In this document: positions 56,409-64,000 of the stretch, in pieces
How the letters are laid out: every line of letters starts with the position of its first letter
Position numbering within the stretch: position 1 is the stretch's first letter
Assembly: GCF_001425325.1 (NCBI RefSeq)
Contig: NZ_LMEH01000001.1
Coordinates: 977,898-1,041,897, forward strand
Direction of reading: 5' to 3'
DNA length: 64,000 nucleotides
DNA from: Leifsonia sp. Root1293
Lineage (GTDB): Bacteria; Actinomycetota; Actinomycetes; Actinomycetales; Microbacteriaceae
Made by a program: the position numbers and the translations under genes
The notes under the pieces: generated by a model
Database searches by the model: none
Seen by the model: the letters and a program-made list of their open reading frames with translations, nothing else
Told to the model about the DNA's origin: nothing

Positions 56409-57866
56409 TCAGGATAGGGCGGCGCCCTCGACCGGGAGCGGAATGTGTGCGCCCACTGTGGTCGGGCCACCCTCCGGGCTGTCGATGACGAGCAGTCCGC
56501 GGAGTCCCGTCAGGCGCTCCTCGAGCCCGCTCAGACCGTGACCTGCAACGGGCGCCGCTCCCCCGACGCCGTCATCCATGACCCAGATGTCGAGCCAGCC
56601 TGCGGCCGCAGGGGCCGCGGCGACTCCGGCGCCCACCGCCGCAGCGGCATCCGTCTGCGCAGCGTTCCTGGTGGAGATCACGAGACGGATGCTCGTCGCC
56701 CCGGCGTGCTTCACGGCGTTGGTGACGAGTTCAGCGGCCACGAAGTAGGCGCTCCGCTCGATCTCACCGGGTAGGCGCAACTCGGCGTCGAGCGAGGATT
56801 CGAGCGTGACCGGAATCGGGCTCCGGGTCGCGAGCGAGTCGAGCGCGCTGACGAGGCCGCGGTCCTGCAGGATCGGGGGCGCGAAGCCCCTCGACAGCGC
56901 GCGGAGTTCCTCGAGGGTGTCGTGAGCCTGCAGGCGGGCCTCGGCGAGGAGAGCCTTCGCGGCTTCGGGGTCGGTGTCGAGGCGTCGCTCGGCCGCGGCC
57001 AGGTCCATCTGCAGTCTGACCAGCCTCTGCTGCGGACCGTCGTGGATGTCTCGTTCCAGTCGACGCAGCGACCTGTCCTCCGCGGCGACGGCGGCGCCCC
57101 GGGAAGCGCTCAGATCCGCGACCTCGCGGCGCAGTTCTTCGGAGCGCCAGCCGCCGAGGAGACCTCGGGCGACGCCTTGGTGCATGAGCGTCAGCGAGCG
57201 GGTGACGAAGGGCAGGGTGATCAGGAAGAGGACCCCGACGATGAACTCGAACACCATCTCACCGGTCATGCTGTCGAACTGCCAGGTGTTGCCGGGGAAC
57301 ATCCAGTCGAGCACGACGTCGTGAACCCAGAACTCGCGATCACCCATCGGGATGTACCGTGCCCAGATCCAGAACGATATCCCGCCCAGGCCGATCGAGA
57401 CCCAGACGACGGTGACGGTCCAGCTGACCACGCTGATGATGGGCGAGATGATCATGGTGTGCAGGAGGTAGAGCCAGTAGTGGCCGTCGGCGACGGGGCC
57501 GAAGACGAAGCTTCCCCAGAACCCGGCGCCATCGGTGCGCGGCCGCCAGAGCGGCTGTCTGATGGCCGGGCGGCCAGACCATCGCAGACGCACGAGCTCG
57601 AGAACCCCGAAGCCGCGGCTGACGTAGAGGCTCGCGATCACGATGAAGATGCCGAAGACCAGCACGAGGGAGCCGATGCCGGTCCAGAACAGCGACGCGA
57701 CGATCGAGAGGCCGATGATGGCGATCGGCATGGTGAGGAGCAGGAACCCGAGCTCCTGGGGTACACGGCGCCAGAGAGACCCGTAGGCCGACCAGCGCGA
57801 TGGGCTCGTCGAGCGCGCGGACGGCGTTGTGGTGGCGACTGCTGTCGCTGCGGTGTCAGTGCTCAT
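56409..57866 (-). CDS. Sensor histidine kinase with N-terminal membrane sensor domain
   Basis: The 485-residue kinase has a membrane-embedded 'putative sensor' type N-terminal region of about 220 residues with four or more helices. A HisKA_3 dimerisation helix follows, with LRRLERDIHDGPQQRLVRLQ, then a HATPase domain (AAELVTNAVKHAG, GHGLSGLEERL). Its ATG overlaps the end of the multicopper oxidase gene by 11 bases. This links the kinase physically to a periplasmic copper enzyme. An alanine-rich insert sits inside the ATPase domain (about 410-430). Confidence 0.91.
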   Translation of the reverse strand: MSTDTAATAVATTTPSARSTSPSRWSAYGSLWRRVPQELGFLLLTMPIAIIGLSIVASLFWTGIGSLVLVFGIFIVIASLYVSRGFGVLELVRLRWSGRPAIRQPLWRPRTDGAGFWGSFVFGPVADGHYWLYLLHTMIISPIISVVSWTVTVVWVSIGLGGISFWIWARYIPMGDREFWVHDVVLDWMFPGNTWQFDSMTGEMVFEFIVGVLFLITLPFVTRSLTLMHQGVARGLLGGWRSEELRREVADLSASRGAAVAAEDRSLRRLERDIHDGPQQRLVRLQMDLAAAERRLDTDPEAAKALLAEARLQAHDTLEELRALSRGFAPPILQDRGLVSALDSLATRSPIPVTLESSLDAELRLPGEIERSAYFVAAELVTNAVKHAGATSIRLVISTRNAAQTDAAAAVGAGVAAAPAAAGWLDIWVMDDGVGGAAPVAGHGLSGLEERLTGLRGLLVIDSPEGGPTTVGAHIPLPVEGAALS

Positions 57867-59439
57867 GGTGTGCGTTCTCTCCTGGTGTCATTGTGACGTG
57901 CTGGCCGGGCTTCACGACCACGAACTGGCCCATCATCCCGAGGTCTTCGTGCCACAGCAGATGGCAGTGGTACATGTACGGATGCTCAGCCGACGCGTAG
58001 TCCTCGAATGCCATGACGAGCTGGAACGGTTGGTGAGGGGGGAGGTAGATGGTGTCCTTCCAGCCACCGAGCTCGGGTGGCGGCGGCGATCCGTCGATGG
58101 CGGCGATCTGGAACTGCACGTCGTGGATGTGGAAGTTGTGCGGCCGGTCCATGTCGTTCACGACGTTCCAGACCTCGGTGTCACCGAGGGTGACGACCTG
58201 GTCGATGCGGTCCATGGCCATCGACTCGCCGTTGATGGCGAAGCCGTCGAGCTCGAGCTCTCGGGTCGTTGCGGCATCCGCCGGGTCGAGTCTGTCGATG
58301 CTCGTGAGTTCAGGCGGAACGGATGCCACGGAGTCCAGGGCCGCCGCGGCGCGCAGTTCGAGCACGTCGAAGCTGTCCGCACCGCCGTTCTGCGCTCCGC
58401 CGTCGCCGTCGATGCCGAGGTCGGGTGTCACCGACCGCAGCACCGTCGTCTCGCCGGGGGCCACGCGCACCACGATCTCGGCGCGCTCCCCCGGTGACAG
58501 ACGCAGGTGGTCCAACGGAGCCGGCCGTTCGAGCAGCCCGCCATCGGTCGCCACGAGATCGAATCGTCGGTCGTCGCTGAAGCCGAAGGAGTAGGTGCGG
58601 GCGGTGGATGCATTGAGCACCCGCAGGCGCACGAGATCCGTCGAAACATCGAGGTACGGTCCCGCGGTCCCGTTCACCAGGAGCTCGTTCCCGAGGGCCC
58701 CGACGAAGCCCTTGGTGGTGCCCTTGAGTTCTCCCGTGCTGTTGAACTGGGCGTCCTGGACGATGAGCGGCACGTCATCCACCCCGTACTCACTCGGCAG
58801 GGGCAGCGCTTCCTCCACCGCATCCTCGACGTAGAACAGCCCTGCGAGCCCGTGCCGAACGTGCTCCTCGGTCTCGCCGTGCGGATGCGGGTGATACCAG
58901 AGAGTCGCCGCCGGCTGATCGATCGTCCAGTTCGGCGCCCAGTCACCACCCGGCTCGATGACCTGGTGGGGGCCGCCGTCCATCGCCGCCGGCAGGTGCA
59001 TGCCGTGCCAGTGCACGCTCGTGGGTTCGCTCAACCCGTTCTCGATGTCGACCCGCACCTTCTCGCCGCGCTCGGCGACGAGGGTCGGCCCGAGGTACGA
59101 GCCCGAGAAGCCCCAGGTCGGTGTCGTGACCCCGGGGTGGAACTCGGTGCTGCCTGTCTGGGCGGTGAGCTCGAACACGCGCGTGCCGTCGGGATCGACG
59201 GTCGACGGTGCGAGCGGCGGGATGGCGAGACGATTCGTGAAGTCGACGGTGCCGACGGTGTCGACCCGGCCGCCGTCGAGCATGCCGGGGATCAACGAGC
59301 AGCCGGCGAGCACGCCGACGGTGGCGAGGAGCACCGCTGCGGACGCGGCGATCACCGCGCGCGGCCGTCGGAGGCCGGAGCGGGATCGACCTCGCGATCG
59401 CGGCTGGGGTTGCAGGTTCGGAGTGGAGCTCTCTGACAT
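57856..59439 (-). CDS. Multicopper oxidase, membrane-anchored lipoprotein
   Basis: The 527-residue product is a three-cupredoxin laccase/CueO-type oxidase. The four copper-binding blocks are intact: HWHGMH, WYHPHPHG, HNFHIHDVQF and the HCHLLWHEDLGMM type 1/type 3 block with its methionine axial ligand. The N-terminus has an arginine-rich n-region, then VLLATVGVLAGC, a lipobox, so it is probably anchored outside the membrane. I chose the ATG at 59439; GGAGG before it is only one base away, so the start is not certain. Roles in copper detoxification or metal/phenol oxidation are plausible. Confidence 0.93.
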   Translation of the reverse strand: MSESSTPNLQPQPRSRGRSRSGLRRPRAVIAASAAVLLATVGVLAGCSLIPGMLDGGRVDTVGTVDFTNRLAIPPLAPSTVDPDGTRVFELTAQTGSTEFHPGVTTPTWGFSGSYLGPTLVAERGEKVRVDIENGLSEPTSVHWHGMHLPAAMDGGPHQVIEPGGDWAPNWTIDQPAATLWYHPHPHGETEEHVRHGLAGLFYVEDAVEEALPLPSEYGVDDVPLIVQDAQFNSTGELKGTTKGFVGALGNELLVNGTAGPYLDVSTDLVRLRVLNASTARTYSFGFSDDRRFDLVATDGGLLERPAPLDHLRLSPGERAEIVVRVAPGETTVLRSVTPDLGIDGDGGAQNGGADSFDVLELRAAAALDSVASVPPELTSIDRLDPADAATTRELELDGFAINGESMAMDRIDQVVTLGDTEVWNVVNDMDRPHNFHIHDVQFQIAAIDGSPPPPELGGWKDTIYLPPHQPFQLVMAFEDYASAEHPYMYHCHLLWHEDLGMMGQFVVVKPGQHVTMTPGENAHHEH

Positions 59440-59627
59440 GCCTCCAGCCTCGCGAGCGTGGCGACCCGAGCCCATCCGGCCGGCATCCGGAGTCGAGGTG
59501 GGGTTATCCCCCTCCTGCGTTCACAGGATGACGCCGTCGATGACCTCTCCCAGCGGCACATCCTCGCTCTGGTCCTGCAAACGTCGGGCACGTTCGGTCG
59601 GCGACCGGATGCCGCCGGCAGTAGAGC
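59440..59627. other. Intergenic region between the multicopper oxidase and amidohydrolase genes
   Basis: About 190 bases that must include the multicopper oxidase promoter. A T/C-rich GGGGTTATCCCCC lies at about 59501-59513. A short minus-strand frame ending VPLGEVIDGVIL at 59521 is present, but has no acceptable start or ribosome-binding site. I see no strong terminator for the amidohydrolase. Confidence 0.3.
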
Positions 59628-61127
59628 TCAGAGGGCGCGGTGGGTGAAGCGACCGGCGAGGATGGTGGCTGCCACCGGGAAGGCACGGAGGGCTTCGACG
59701 GATGCTGTCGTCGGATCGGCGTCGACGATCACGAGGTCTGCGGGCTGTCCGACTTCGACCCTGTTGCGGGTGGACGCTGCGACAGCCTCCTCCACGGTGA
59801 TCGACTGCTCGGGGTGCCACGGCTCCCGTCCGTCGCGGGTGCGGCCCACGGCGGCGGCGATGGTCACCCAAGGGTCGAGCGGCGCGACCGGAGCGTCGGA
59901 GCCGAGCGCGAGGGTGGCACCCGAGTCGAGCAGGCTGCGGAGCATGAAGGCGCGCTCGGTGCGACCGGCCCAGTACCGCTCGGCCACGTCGCGATCGTCC
60001 ATGGCGTGCTCGGGCTGCACGCTGGCCGTCACCCCGAGGGGTGCGAAGCGTGCGACATCCGATTCCGTCAGCAACTGGGCGTGCTCGATCGATCCGTGGA
60101 CGCCGACGGCCTCCATGGCGTCGAGCGCGAGGGCGTTGGCGTGGTCTCCGATGGCGTGGACGGCCGGGCGCAGTCCGGCATCGCGAGCCGTCGCGAGCAG
60201 GGGAACGAGCTCGTCGGGTGACACCGTGAGCAGACCGAGGGCCTCGGCGCCGTGGAGACCCGGGTACGGATCGAAGCAGAACGCGGTACGGGTGTTGAGG
60301 GAGCCGTCGGTGATGATCTTGAACGGACCGACCTCGAGCAGGCCATCGCCACCGGGCACGAGGTCGCCCGTGCGCAGCCCTGCCGCCACGGCATCGTCGA
60401 GGTGCTGGCGGTAGACACCGAACTCCACGCGCAGGTCGGTGAGGCCGCCGGCGATGCGCCGGAGCCAGACGTCGCGGTTCCACGTCATCTCGAGGTCGAC
60501 GATGCCCACGACTCCGCGCGTTGCGGCAGCGGACGCGGCTTCGCGCGCCCACGCGTCGAGGACCTCCTCCGGCACGTCGTCGAGGGCACGCACGACGGCG
60601 AAGGCGTCGTCCTCGCGGAGAAGCCCTGTCGGGTGGCCGCCGAATCCGTGCAGCGCAAGGGCGGAGGAATCGAGCCAGGCACTGTGCAGGTCACCGCTGA
60701 CCAGCACCACGGGCACGGATGCCGCCACGGCATCGAGCAGCGCGGCAGTCGGCGCTTCCGGCCACAGGCCGTCGCGGAAGCCGAACCCGATGACCTCGCT
60801 CGCCCCCTCGGCGATGCGCTCCCCGACGAGCGCCACCACCTCGGCGGCAGAGGTCGCGGCCGACAGGTCGAGTCTTCGGGAGGTCAGGGCCCACTGCGTG
60901 AAGTGCACGTGGTTGTCCCACAGGCCGGGCAGGACGACGCGGCCGTCGAGGTCGACGTGCTCGACGTGCTCGACGTGCTCGACCTGCCCGACGGCATCCG
61001 GCGACCCAGCAGCATGTGCGCGTGCCGAGCCTCCGGCCACGATCGCCGCGATCGCGCCGTGGTCGATCACGATGTCGACAGCGGCGTCGGATCCCAGGAT
61101 GCGGCCCCCGGCGAGCACGAGCGTCAT
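59628..61127 (-). CDS. Amidohydrolase family protein (YtcJ/Amidohydro_3-like)
   Basis: The 499-residue TIM-barrel metal hydrolase has the LPGLWDNHVHFTQWAL motif with the HxH pair, later metal ligands in RPAVHAIGDHANA and GSIEHAQLL, and the final aspartate in LALGSDAPVAPLDPW. The closest family type is the YtcJ-like amidohydrolases, whose substrates are mostly unknown. A tandem nine-base repeat encodes VEHVEHVEH in the N-terminal beta-sandwich. Its start overlaps the next gene upstream by four bases (ATGA). Confidence 0.9.
   Translation of the reverse strand: MTLVLAGGRILGSDAAVDIVIDHGAIAAIVAGGSARAHAAGSPDAVGQVEHVEHVEHVDLDGRVVLPGLWDNHVHFTQWALTSRRLDLSAATSAAEVVALVGERIAEGASEVIGFGFRDGLWPEAPTAALLDAVAASVPVVLVSGDLHSAWLDSSALALHGFGGHPTGLLREDDAFAVVRALDDVPEEVLDAWAREAASAAATRGVVGIVDLEMTWNRDVWLRRIAGGLTDLRVEFGVYRQHLDDAVAAGLRTGDLVPGGDGLLEVGPFKIITDGSLNTRTAFCFDPYPGLHGAEALGLLTVSPDELVPLLATARDAGLRPAVHAIGDHANALALDAMEAVGVHGSIEHAQLLTESDVARFAPLGVTASVQPEHAMDDRDVAERYWAGRTERAFMLRSLLDSGATLALGSDAPVAPLDPWVTIAAAVGRTRDGREPWHPEQSITVEEAVAASTRNRVEVGQPADLVIVDADPTTASVEALRAFPVAATILAGRFTHRAL
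60952..60987. repeat. Nine-base tandem repeat within the amidohydrolase gene
   Basis: TCGACGTGC occurs three times in direct succession, followed by a one-base variant. On the coding strand it yields repeated Val-Glu-His. Being a multiple of three it can expand or contract without a frameshift. Confidence 0.6.
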
Positions 61128-61756
61128 ACGGTCTCTCCACGGGCACGGCGCATCTCGCGTGCCAGCTCTCGGTTCGTGTACACCGACCCGTTCTCGAGCT
61201 CGTCGATGATGCGGTCGACCGTGGCCGGCGGGCGGTTCTGGCTCATCTTGTCCTTCGCGACGAAACTGTCGACCTTCATGCGGAATCCGACGGTGCCGAC
61301 CACGATGCGCTCAGCGTAGGCGGCGTTCTCGAGCGTCCGGTTCATCCGGAACGGTTCCGGCATCCGATCCTCGAAGTGATCGACGAGCCGTTCGAGCACC
61401 TGGAGGTTCTCGGCGTCGGACAGGATCTCGGGAGTTCCGTGGAGGTGGGCCACGACGAAGTTCCAGGTCGGAACGGCCGGTCCCCCGTCGTACCAGCCCG
61501 GCGAGATGTAGCCGTGGGGGCCCTGCACGACGATGAGAACCTCGTGGCGGCCGAGTTCGTGCAGCTGTTCGTCCGGCCGCCCGACGTGGCTCTCGACGAC
61601 GATACCGTCGAGGTCCTCGCGGAGAACGATCGGGTAGTGCGACGCGACCAGCTCGCCCGCATCCGTTCGAGAGACGATGGTTGCCCAGGGATTCTCGCGG
61701 ATGAGGCGCTTCACGACCTCGTCGCTCGCGAGCAGGAAGCTCGGGTTCGCTCTCAT
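61124..61756 (-). CDS. FMN-binding negative transcriptional regulator (PaiB-like)
   Basis: The 210-residue product matches the PaiB family, a split-barrel flavin-binding fold (HYPIVLRED, VVQGPHGYISPGWYD, VPTWNFVVAHLHGTPEIL). Despite the family name, a DNA-binding domain is not evident; it may be an oxidoreductase or pyridoxamine-phosphate-oxidase-like protein. GAAGAAG before the ATG at 61756 is a weak ribosome site. It forms a coupled pair with the amidohydrolase gene. Confidence 0.88.
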   Translation of the reverse strand: MRANPSFLLASDEVVKRLIRENPWATIVSRTDAGELVASHYPIVLREDLDGIVVESHVGRPDEQLHELGRHEVLIVVQGPHGYISPGWYDGGPAVPTWNFVVAHLHGTPEILSDAENLQVLERLVDHFEDRMPEPFRMNRTLENAAYAERIVVGTVGFRMKVDSFVAKDKMSQNRPPATVDRIIDELENGSVYTNRELAREMRRARGETV

Positions 61757-61828
61757 GCTGTTCTTCTTCCATCGACGGTCGGGTTCGCCCGGGTGAGGGC
61801 GTGGCCGACGCTCACGACCGGCCGCCGC

Positions 61829-62803
61829 TCACGCCTGGCACCGCGGGCACCAGTAGAGCTTGCGGGCGCCCATCTCCTCGAGCACGATGTTCGTTCCGCA
61901 GACCCTGCACGGCAGGCCTTCGCGCTTGTAGACCCAGTGCCTGTCGGCGCGGTTGGCCATGGCGTTGCGGTACGAGACCCCGTCGAGCCCGTCCATGGTC
62001 ATCATCTGACCGGTCTCGACGCCGATGCGGAGCAGGTGAACCCAGTCACGCCAGAGCCCCCGCACGGTCTCCTCCGGCACGAGCCTGCCCGGTGTGTGGG
62101 GGTTCAGCCTCGCGCGGAAGAGCATCTCAGCCCGGTAGACGTTGCCGATTCCACTCACCACGGACTGGTCCATGAGGAGGAGACCGATGGGCGTCGGCTT
62201 CTTCAGCACCGTCGTCGTGAACCGCTCCTCGGACTCGACCTCGTCGTCGTTGAGCGGATCCGGCCCGAGCCTGCCGATGACCTCGGCCACCCGGGCTGAG
62301 TCGATCACCTCGCATGCCGTCGGTCCCCGCAGGTCGGCGCAGACGCTGTCCGTCAGCAGGCGTGCCCGCACCTGGCCCACGGGCTCCGGCGGGAAGGTGC
62401 CGGTGAGTTCGCCCGGCTTCTCCGACTCCGACATGCGCACCCGGCTTCGTCGCGGGGCGCCGATCGAATGCAGCGAGTTCTCGCCGGCGGAGTCGAGGAT
62501 CGTGCCGCGCTGGTTCGTCTGTCCCATGCGGCCGTTGGCGGATGCGATGGTGGCGTCGAGCTGGATCTCCCCCGAGAAGTCCCAGGCGCCGTACATTCCG
62601 AGGTGCACGCGCAGCCAGAGACCGTTGTCGAACTCGAGGAACATCTGCTTGCCCACAGCACGTGCGTCGACCAGAGTGCGACCGCTGATGAGGGCGGCAT
62701 CAGCCGCGAACCGGCCCTGCGGGCTCGAGACCGTGACCGGCCTGCCGAGGTAGTTGCGGGCGAACTGCCGGGTGATGCGATGGACGGAGTGGCCCTCGGG
62801 CAT
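61829..62803 (-). CDS. nei: Endonuclease VIII / formamidopyrimidine-DNA glycosylase family protein
   Basis: The 324-residue protein is a DNA glycosylase/AP lyase of the Fpg/Nei family for oxidised bases. It has the PEGH catalytic N-terminus (P2, E3), the H2TH domain (IGLLLMDQSVVSGIGNVYRAE) and a complete C-terminal zinc finger (CRVCGTNI and YWCPRCQA). PEGHSVHRI is typical of actinobacterial Nei2 rather than Fpg (PELPEVE). A residue-rich insert around 95-145 is longer than in the E. coli enzyme. It lies five bases past the rpiB stop. Confidence 0.92.
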   Translation of the reverse strand: MPEGHSVHRITRQFARNYLGRPVTVSSPQGRFAADAALISGRTLVDARAVGKQMFLEFDNGLWLRVHLGMYGAWDFSGEIQLDATIASANGRMGQTNQRGTILDSAGENSLHSIGAPRRSRVRMSESEKPGELTGTFPPEPVGQVRARLLTDSVCADLRGPTACEVIDSARVAEVIGRLGPDPLNDDEVESEERFTTTVLKKPTPIGLLLMDQSVVSGIGNVYRAEMLFRARLNPHTPGRLVPEETVRGLWRDWVHLLRIGVETGQMMTMDGLDGVSYRNAMANRADRHWVYKREGLPCRVCGTNIVLEEMGARKLYWCPRCQA

Positions 62804-62808
62804 TGGCG

Positions 62809-63351
62809 CTACGCCAGGTCGGCGGTGTCGACGTCGGCGTGGGCATCGGCCAGGGCGTCGTTCTGAGCGGCAACGTACTTGCCGGCGATCACGCCGGTCG
62901 CCTCGAACTCGGCCAACTGCGCGATGCGACGCGCGTGGCGTTCCTCGCCCGAGAACGGCTCGGCGATGAAGGCGTCGATGAAGCTCGTCGCCTCCTCGAC
63001 GGTGTGCTGACGAGCACCGATCGAGATGACATTGGCGTCGTTGTGCTGACGTGCGAGCTGAGCGGTGCTGAGGTTCCAGACGAGGGCGGCACGGATGCCG
63101 GCGACCTTGTTCGCGGCGATCTGCTCGCCGTTCCCCGATCCGCCGAACACGACGCCGAGGGTCTGGACGCCGGCGCGCTGGTCACGCGCGACGGCGATGG
63201 CGGCGTTGATGCAGAACGAGGGGTAGTCGTCGAGCGCGTCGTAGCTGGTCGGTCCGTGGTCGACGACCTCGTGCCCGGCGGCGGAGAGGTGGTCGGCGAG
63301 GTGCTTGCTGAAGTCCAGACCGGCGTGATCGGTGGCGATGTGGATGCGCAT
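62809..63351 (-). CDS. rpiB: Ribose-5-phosphate isomerase B
   Basis: RpiB interconverts ribose 5-phosphate and ribulose 5-phosphate in the pentose phosphate pathway. The 180-residue product begins MRIHIATDHAGLDFSKHL. It has the anion-hole segment GGSGNGEQIAANKVAGIRAAL with catalytic E76, the actinobacterial form of the active site in which glutamate replaces the cysteine of the E. coli type. The ATG at 63351 has TACACT seven bases upstream and no ribosome-binding site, so rpiB-nei is probably a leaderless transcript. The frame continues to 63912 but is not coding there. Confidence 0.95.
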   Translation of the reverse strand: MRIHIATDHAGLDFSKHLADHLSAAGHEVVDHGPTSYDALDDYPSFCINAAIAVARDQRAGVQTLGVVFGGSGNGEQIAANKVAGIRAALVWNLSTAQLARQHNDANVISIGARQHTVEEATSFIDAFIAEPFSGEERHARRIAQLAEFEATGVIAGKYVAAQNDALADAHADVDTADLA

Positions 63352-63489
63352 GGGATCCAGTGTATTGACGACGGAAGCGCATGACGCCGCACTCCGCTCG
63401 CCGGAGGCGTCGACGCTGTCGCCGTCGATGCACTCCCCCACCTTCGACGAGCAGGGGGCGCGCGCAGCATTCTCTCGGACGCCCCGCGA

Positions 63490-63495
63490 TAGAAT
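63490..63495 (+). promoter_or_regulatory. -10 box (TAGAAT) of the SDR-like gene
   Basis: TAGAAT ends six bases before the ATG at 63502, one of the clearest leaderless arrangements in the window. It is divergent from the rpiB promoter. Confidence 0.55.
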
Positions 63496-63501
63496 CCACG
63501 G

Positions 63502-64000
63502 ATGCCCTCCGCCCCCTCGTTCCCTGATTCCGCGCCGAAGATCGACCCGGCCGAACTCGAGACGACCCTCCGCGTGCTCGCCGCGCTGAGCGACCTCGAT
63601 GAGAACGATCCCGACTTCGACACGGTGCGCCGAGCGACAGCCAAGATGTTCAAATCGGTGAAGGTGACCCGCCGGGCGGAGAAGCGCCGGGTCATCGCCG
63701 ACGCCGACAGGCAGGTCATCGCGGCCACGGCGACAGGCGCCCCCACCCGCATCGATGACGAGACCCGCGGAGCCGACCTCGTGAGCGGAACCGATGCCCG
63801 CTCCGCAGGCGAGCTGCAGGTGGCGCGTCCCTGCTACATCTGCAAGGAGCGCTACACCCTGGTCGACTCGTTCTACCACCAGCTCTGCCCGAGCTGTGCT
63901 GCCATGAGCCACGCCAAGCGCGACGCCCGCACCGACCTCACCGGAAAGCGTGCGCTGCTCACCGGTGGTCGGGCGAAGATCGGCATGTACATCGCGCTGC
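63502..64000 (+). CDS. SDR-family protein with N-terminal zinc-ribbon-like extension, 3' end outside window
   Basis: The first 166 residues are visible. An acidic, helical N-terminus (PAELETTLRVLAALSDLDEN) leads to a four-cysteine CYIC (111-114) and CPSC (about 130-133) pair that looks like a zinc ribbon. A Rossmann start follows, ALLTGGRAKIGMYIAL, where the window ends. The last segment marks a short-chain dehydrogenase/reductase domain. The extension in front of the SDR fold is unusual and may bind zinc or nucleic acid. Catalytic residues lie beyond the end of the window. Confidence 0.75.
   Translation, partial: MPSAPSFPDSAPKIDPAELETTLRVLAALSDLDENDPDFDTVRRATAKMFKSVKVTRRAEKRRVIADADRQVIAATATGAPTRIDDETRGADLVSGTDARSAGELQVARPCYICKERYTLVDSFYHQLCPSCAAMSHAKRDARTDLTGKRALLTGGRAKIGMYIAL

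Noticed and set aside
59521-59627. Possible small ORF after the amidohydrolase, ending VPLGEVIDGVIL
   Set aside because: No ATG, GTG or TTG start with a ribosome site gives more than about 20 residues, and no coupling to the upstream stop is visible.

Overview
The window is 64 kb of high-GC chromosome from an actinobacterium, most probably a member of the Microbacteriaceae. The evidence is the order of housekeeping genes (dnaG-dgt-dusB; hrcA-dnaJ-rsmE-HIT-phoH-ybeY-corC-era; hemW-lepA-rpsT-holA-comEC-comEA-leuS), the cydABDC cluster, the overlapping starts and stops, a Microbacteriaceae-like extragenic palindrome, and many genes with a TANNNT box 5-7 nt before the start codon, as expected for leaderless mRNAs. 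The assignment is inferred from gene content, because no rRNA lies in the window. I found no tRNA, rRNA, CRISPR array or insertion sequence.

Layout. 1-793 is the 5' part of a peptide-type ABC substrate-binding lipoprotein. 992-5377 holds dnaG, dgt and dusB. 5396-7699 holds a YbaK-type deacylase, a FrnE/DsbA-like oxidoreductase followed by a coupled 44-residue cysteine-containing microprotein, and an isolated phage-type M23 lysin. 7796-12021 holds uppS, recO, a TRIC-type channel and leuA, the last behind a 14-codon leader peptide with three consecutive CTT leucine codons and competing RNA stems. 12137-18014 holds a lipoprotein, a MacB/FtsX-type ABC pair, a NarL-type two-component system and era. 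18001-24412 is a conserved RNA-metabolism and chaperone block ending at a CIRCE element. 24552-32137 has two DUF4870 membrane proteins, hemW, DUF1990, a hypothetical gene, lepA, an alpha/beta hydrolase, an epimerase-like gene and rpsT. 32207-40658 has holA, comEC, comEA, leuS and pabB. 40742-49649 has a secreted M28 aminopeptidase, cydABDC with an unannotated 27-codon ORF between cydB and cydD, and a divergent BlaI/M56 pair with two matching operators in the shared promoter. 49680-54546 has a DedA protein, an OpuC-type osmolyte importer and a TetR regulator. 54644-59439 has an App1-like phosphatase and an operon of multicopper oxidase, sensor kinase and response regulator. 59628 to the end has an amidohydrolase, a PaiB-like protein, Nei, RpiB and the start of an SDR protein with an N-terminal zinc-ribbon-like extension.

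Most of the window is core metabolism. The points worth following up are small: the leuA leader, the two coupled microproteins, the BlaI operators facing cydABDC, the orphan lysin, a 20-bp perfect inverted repeat beside the HIT gene, and the density of leaderless starts.
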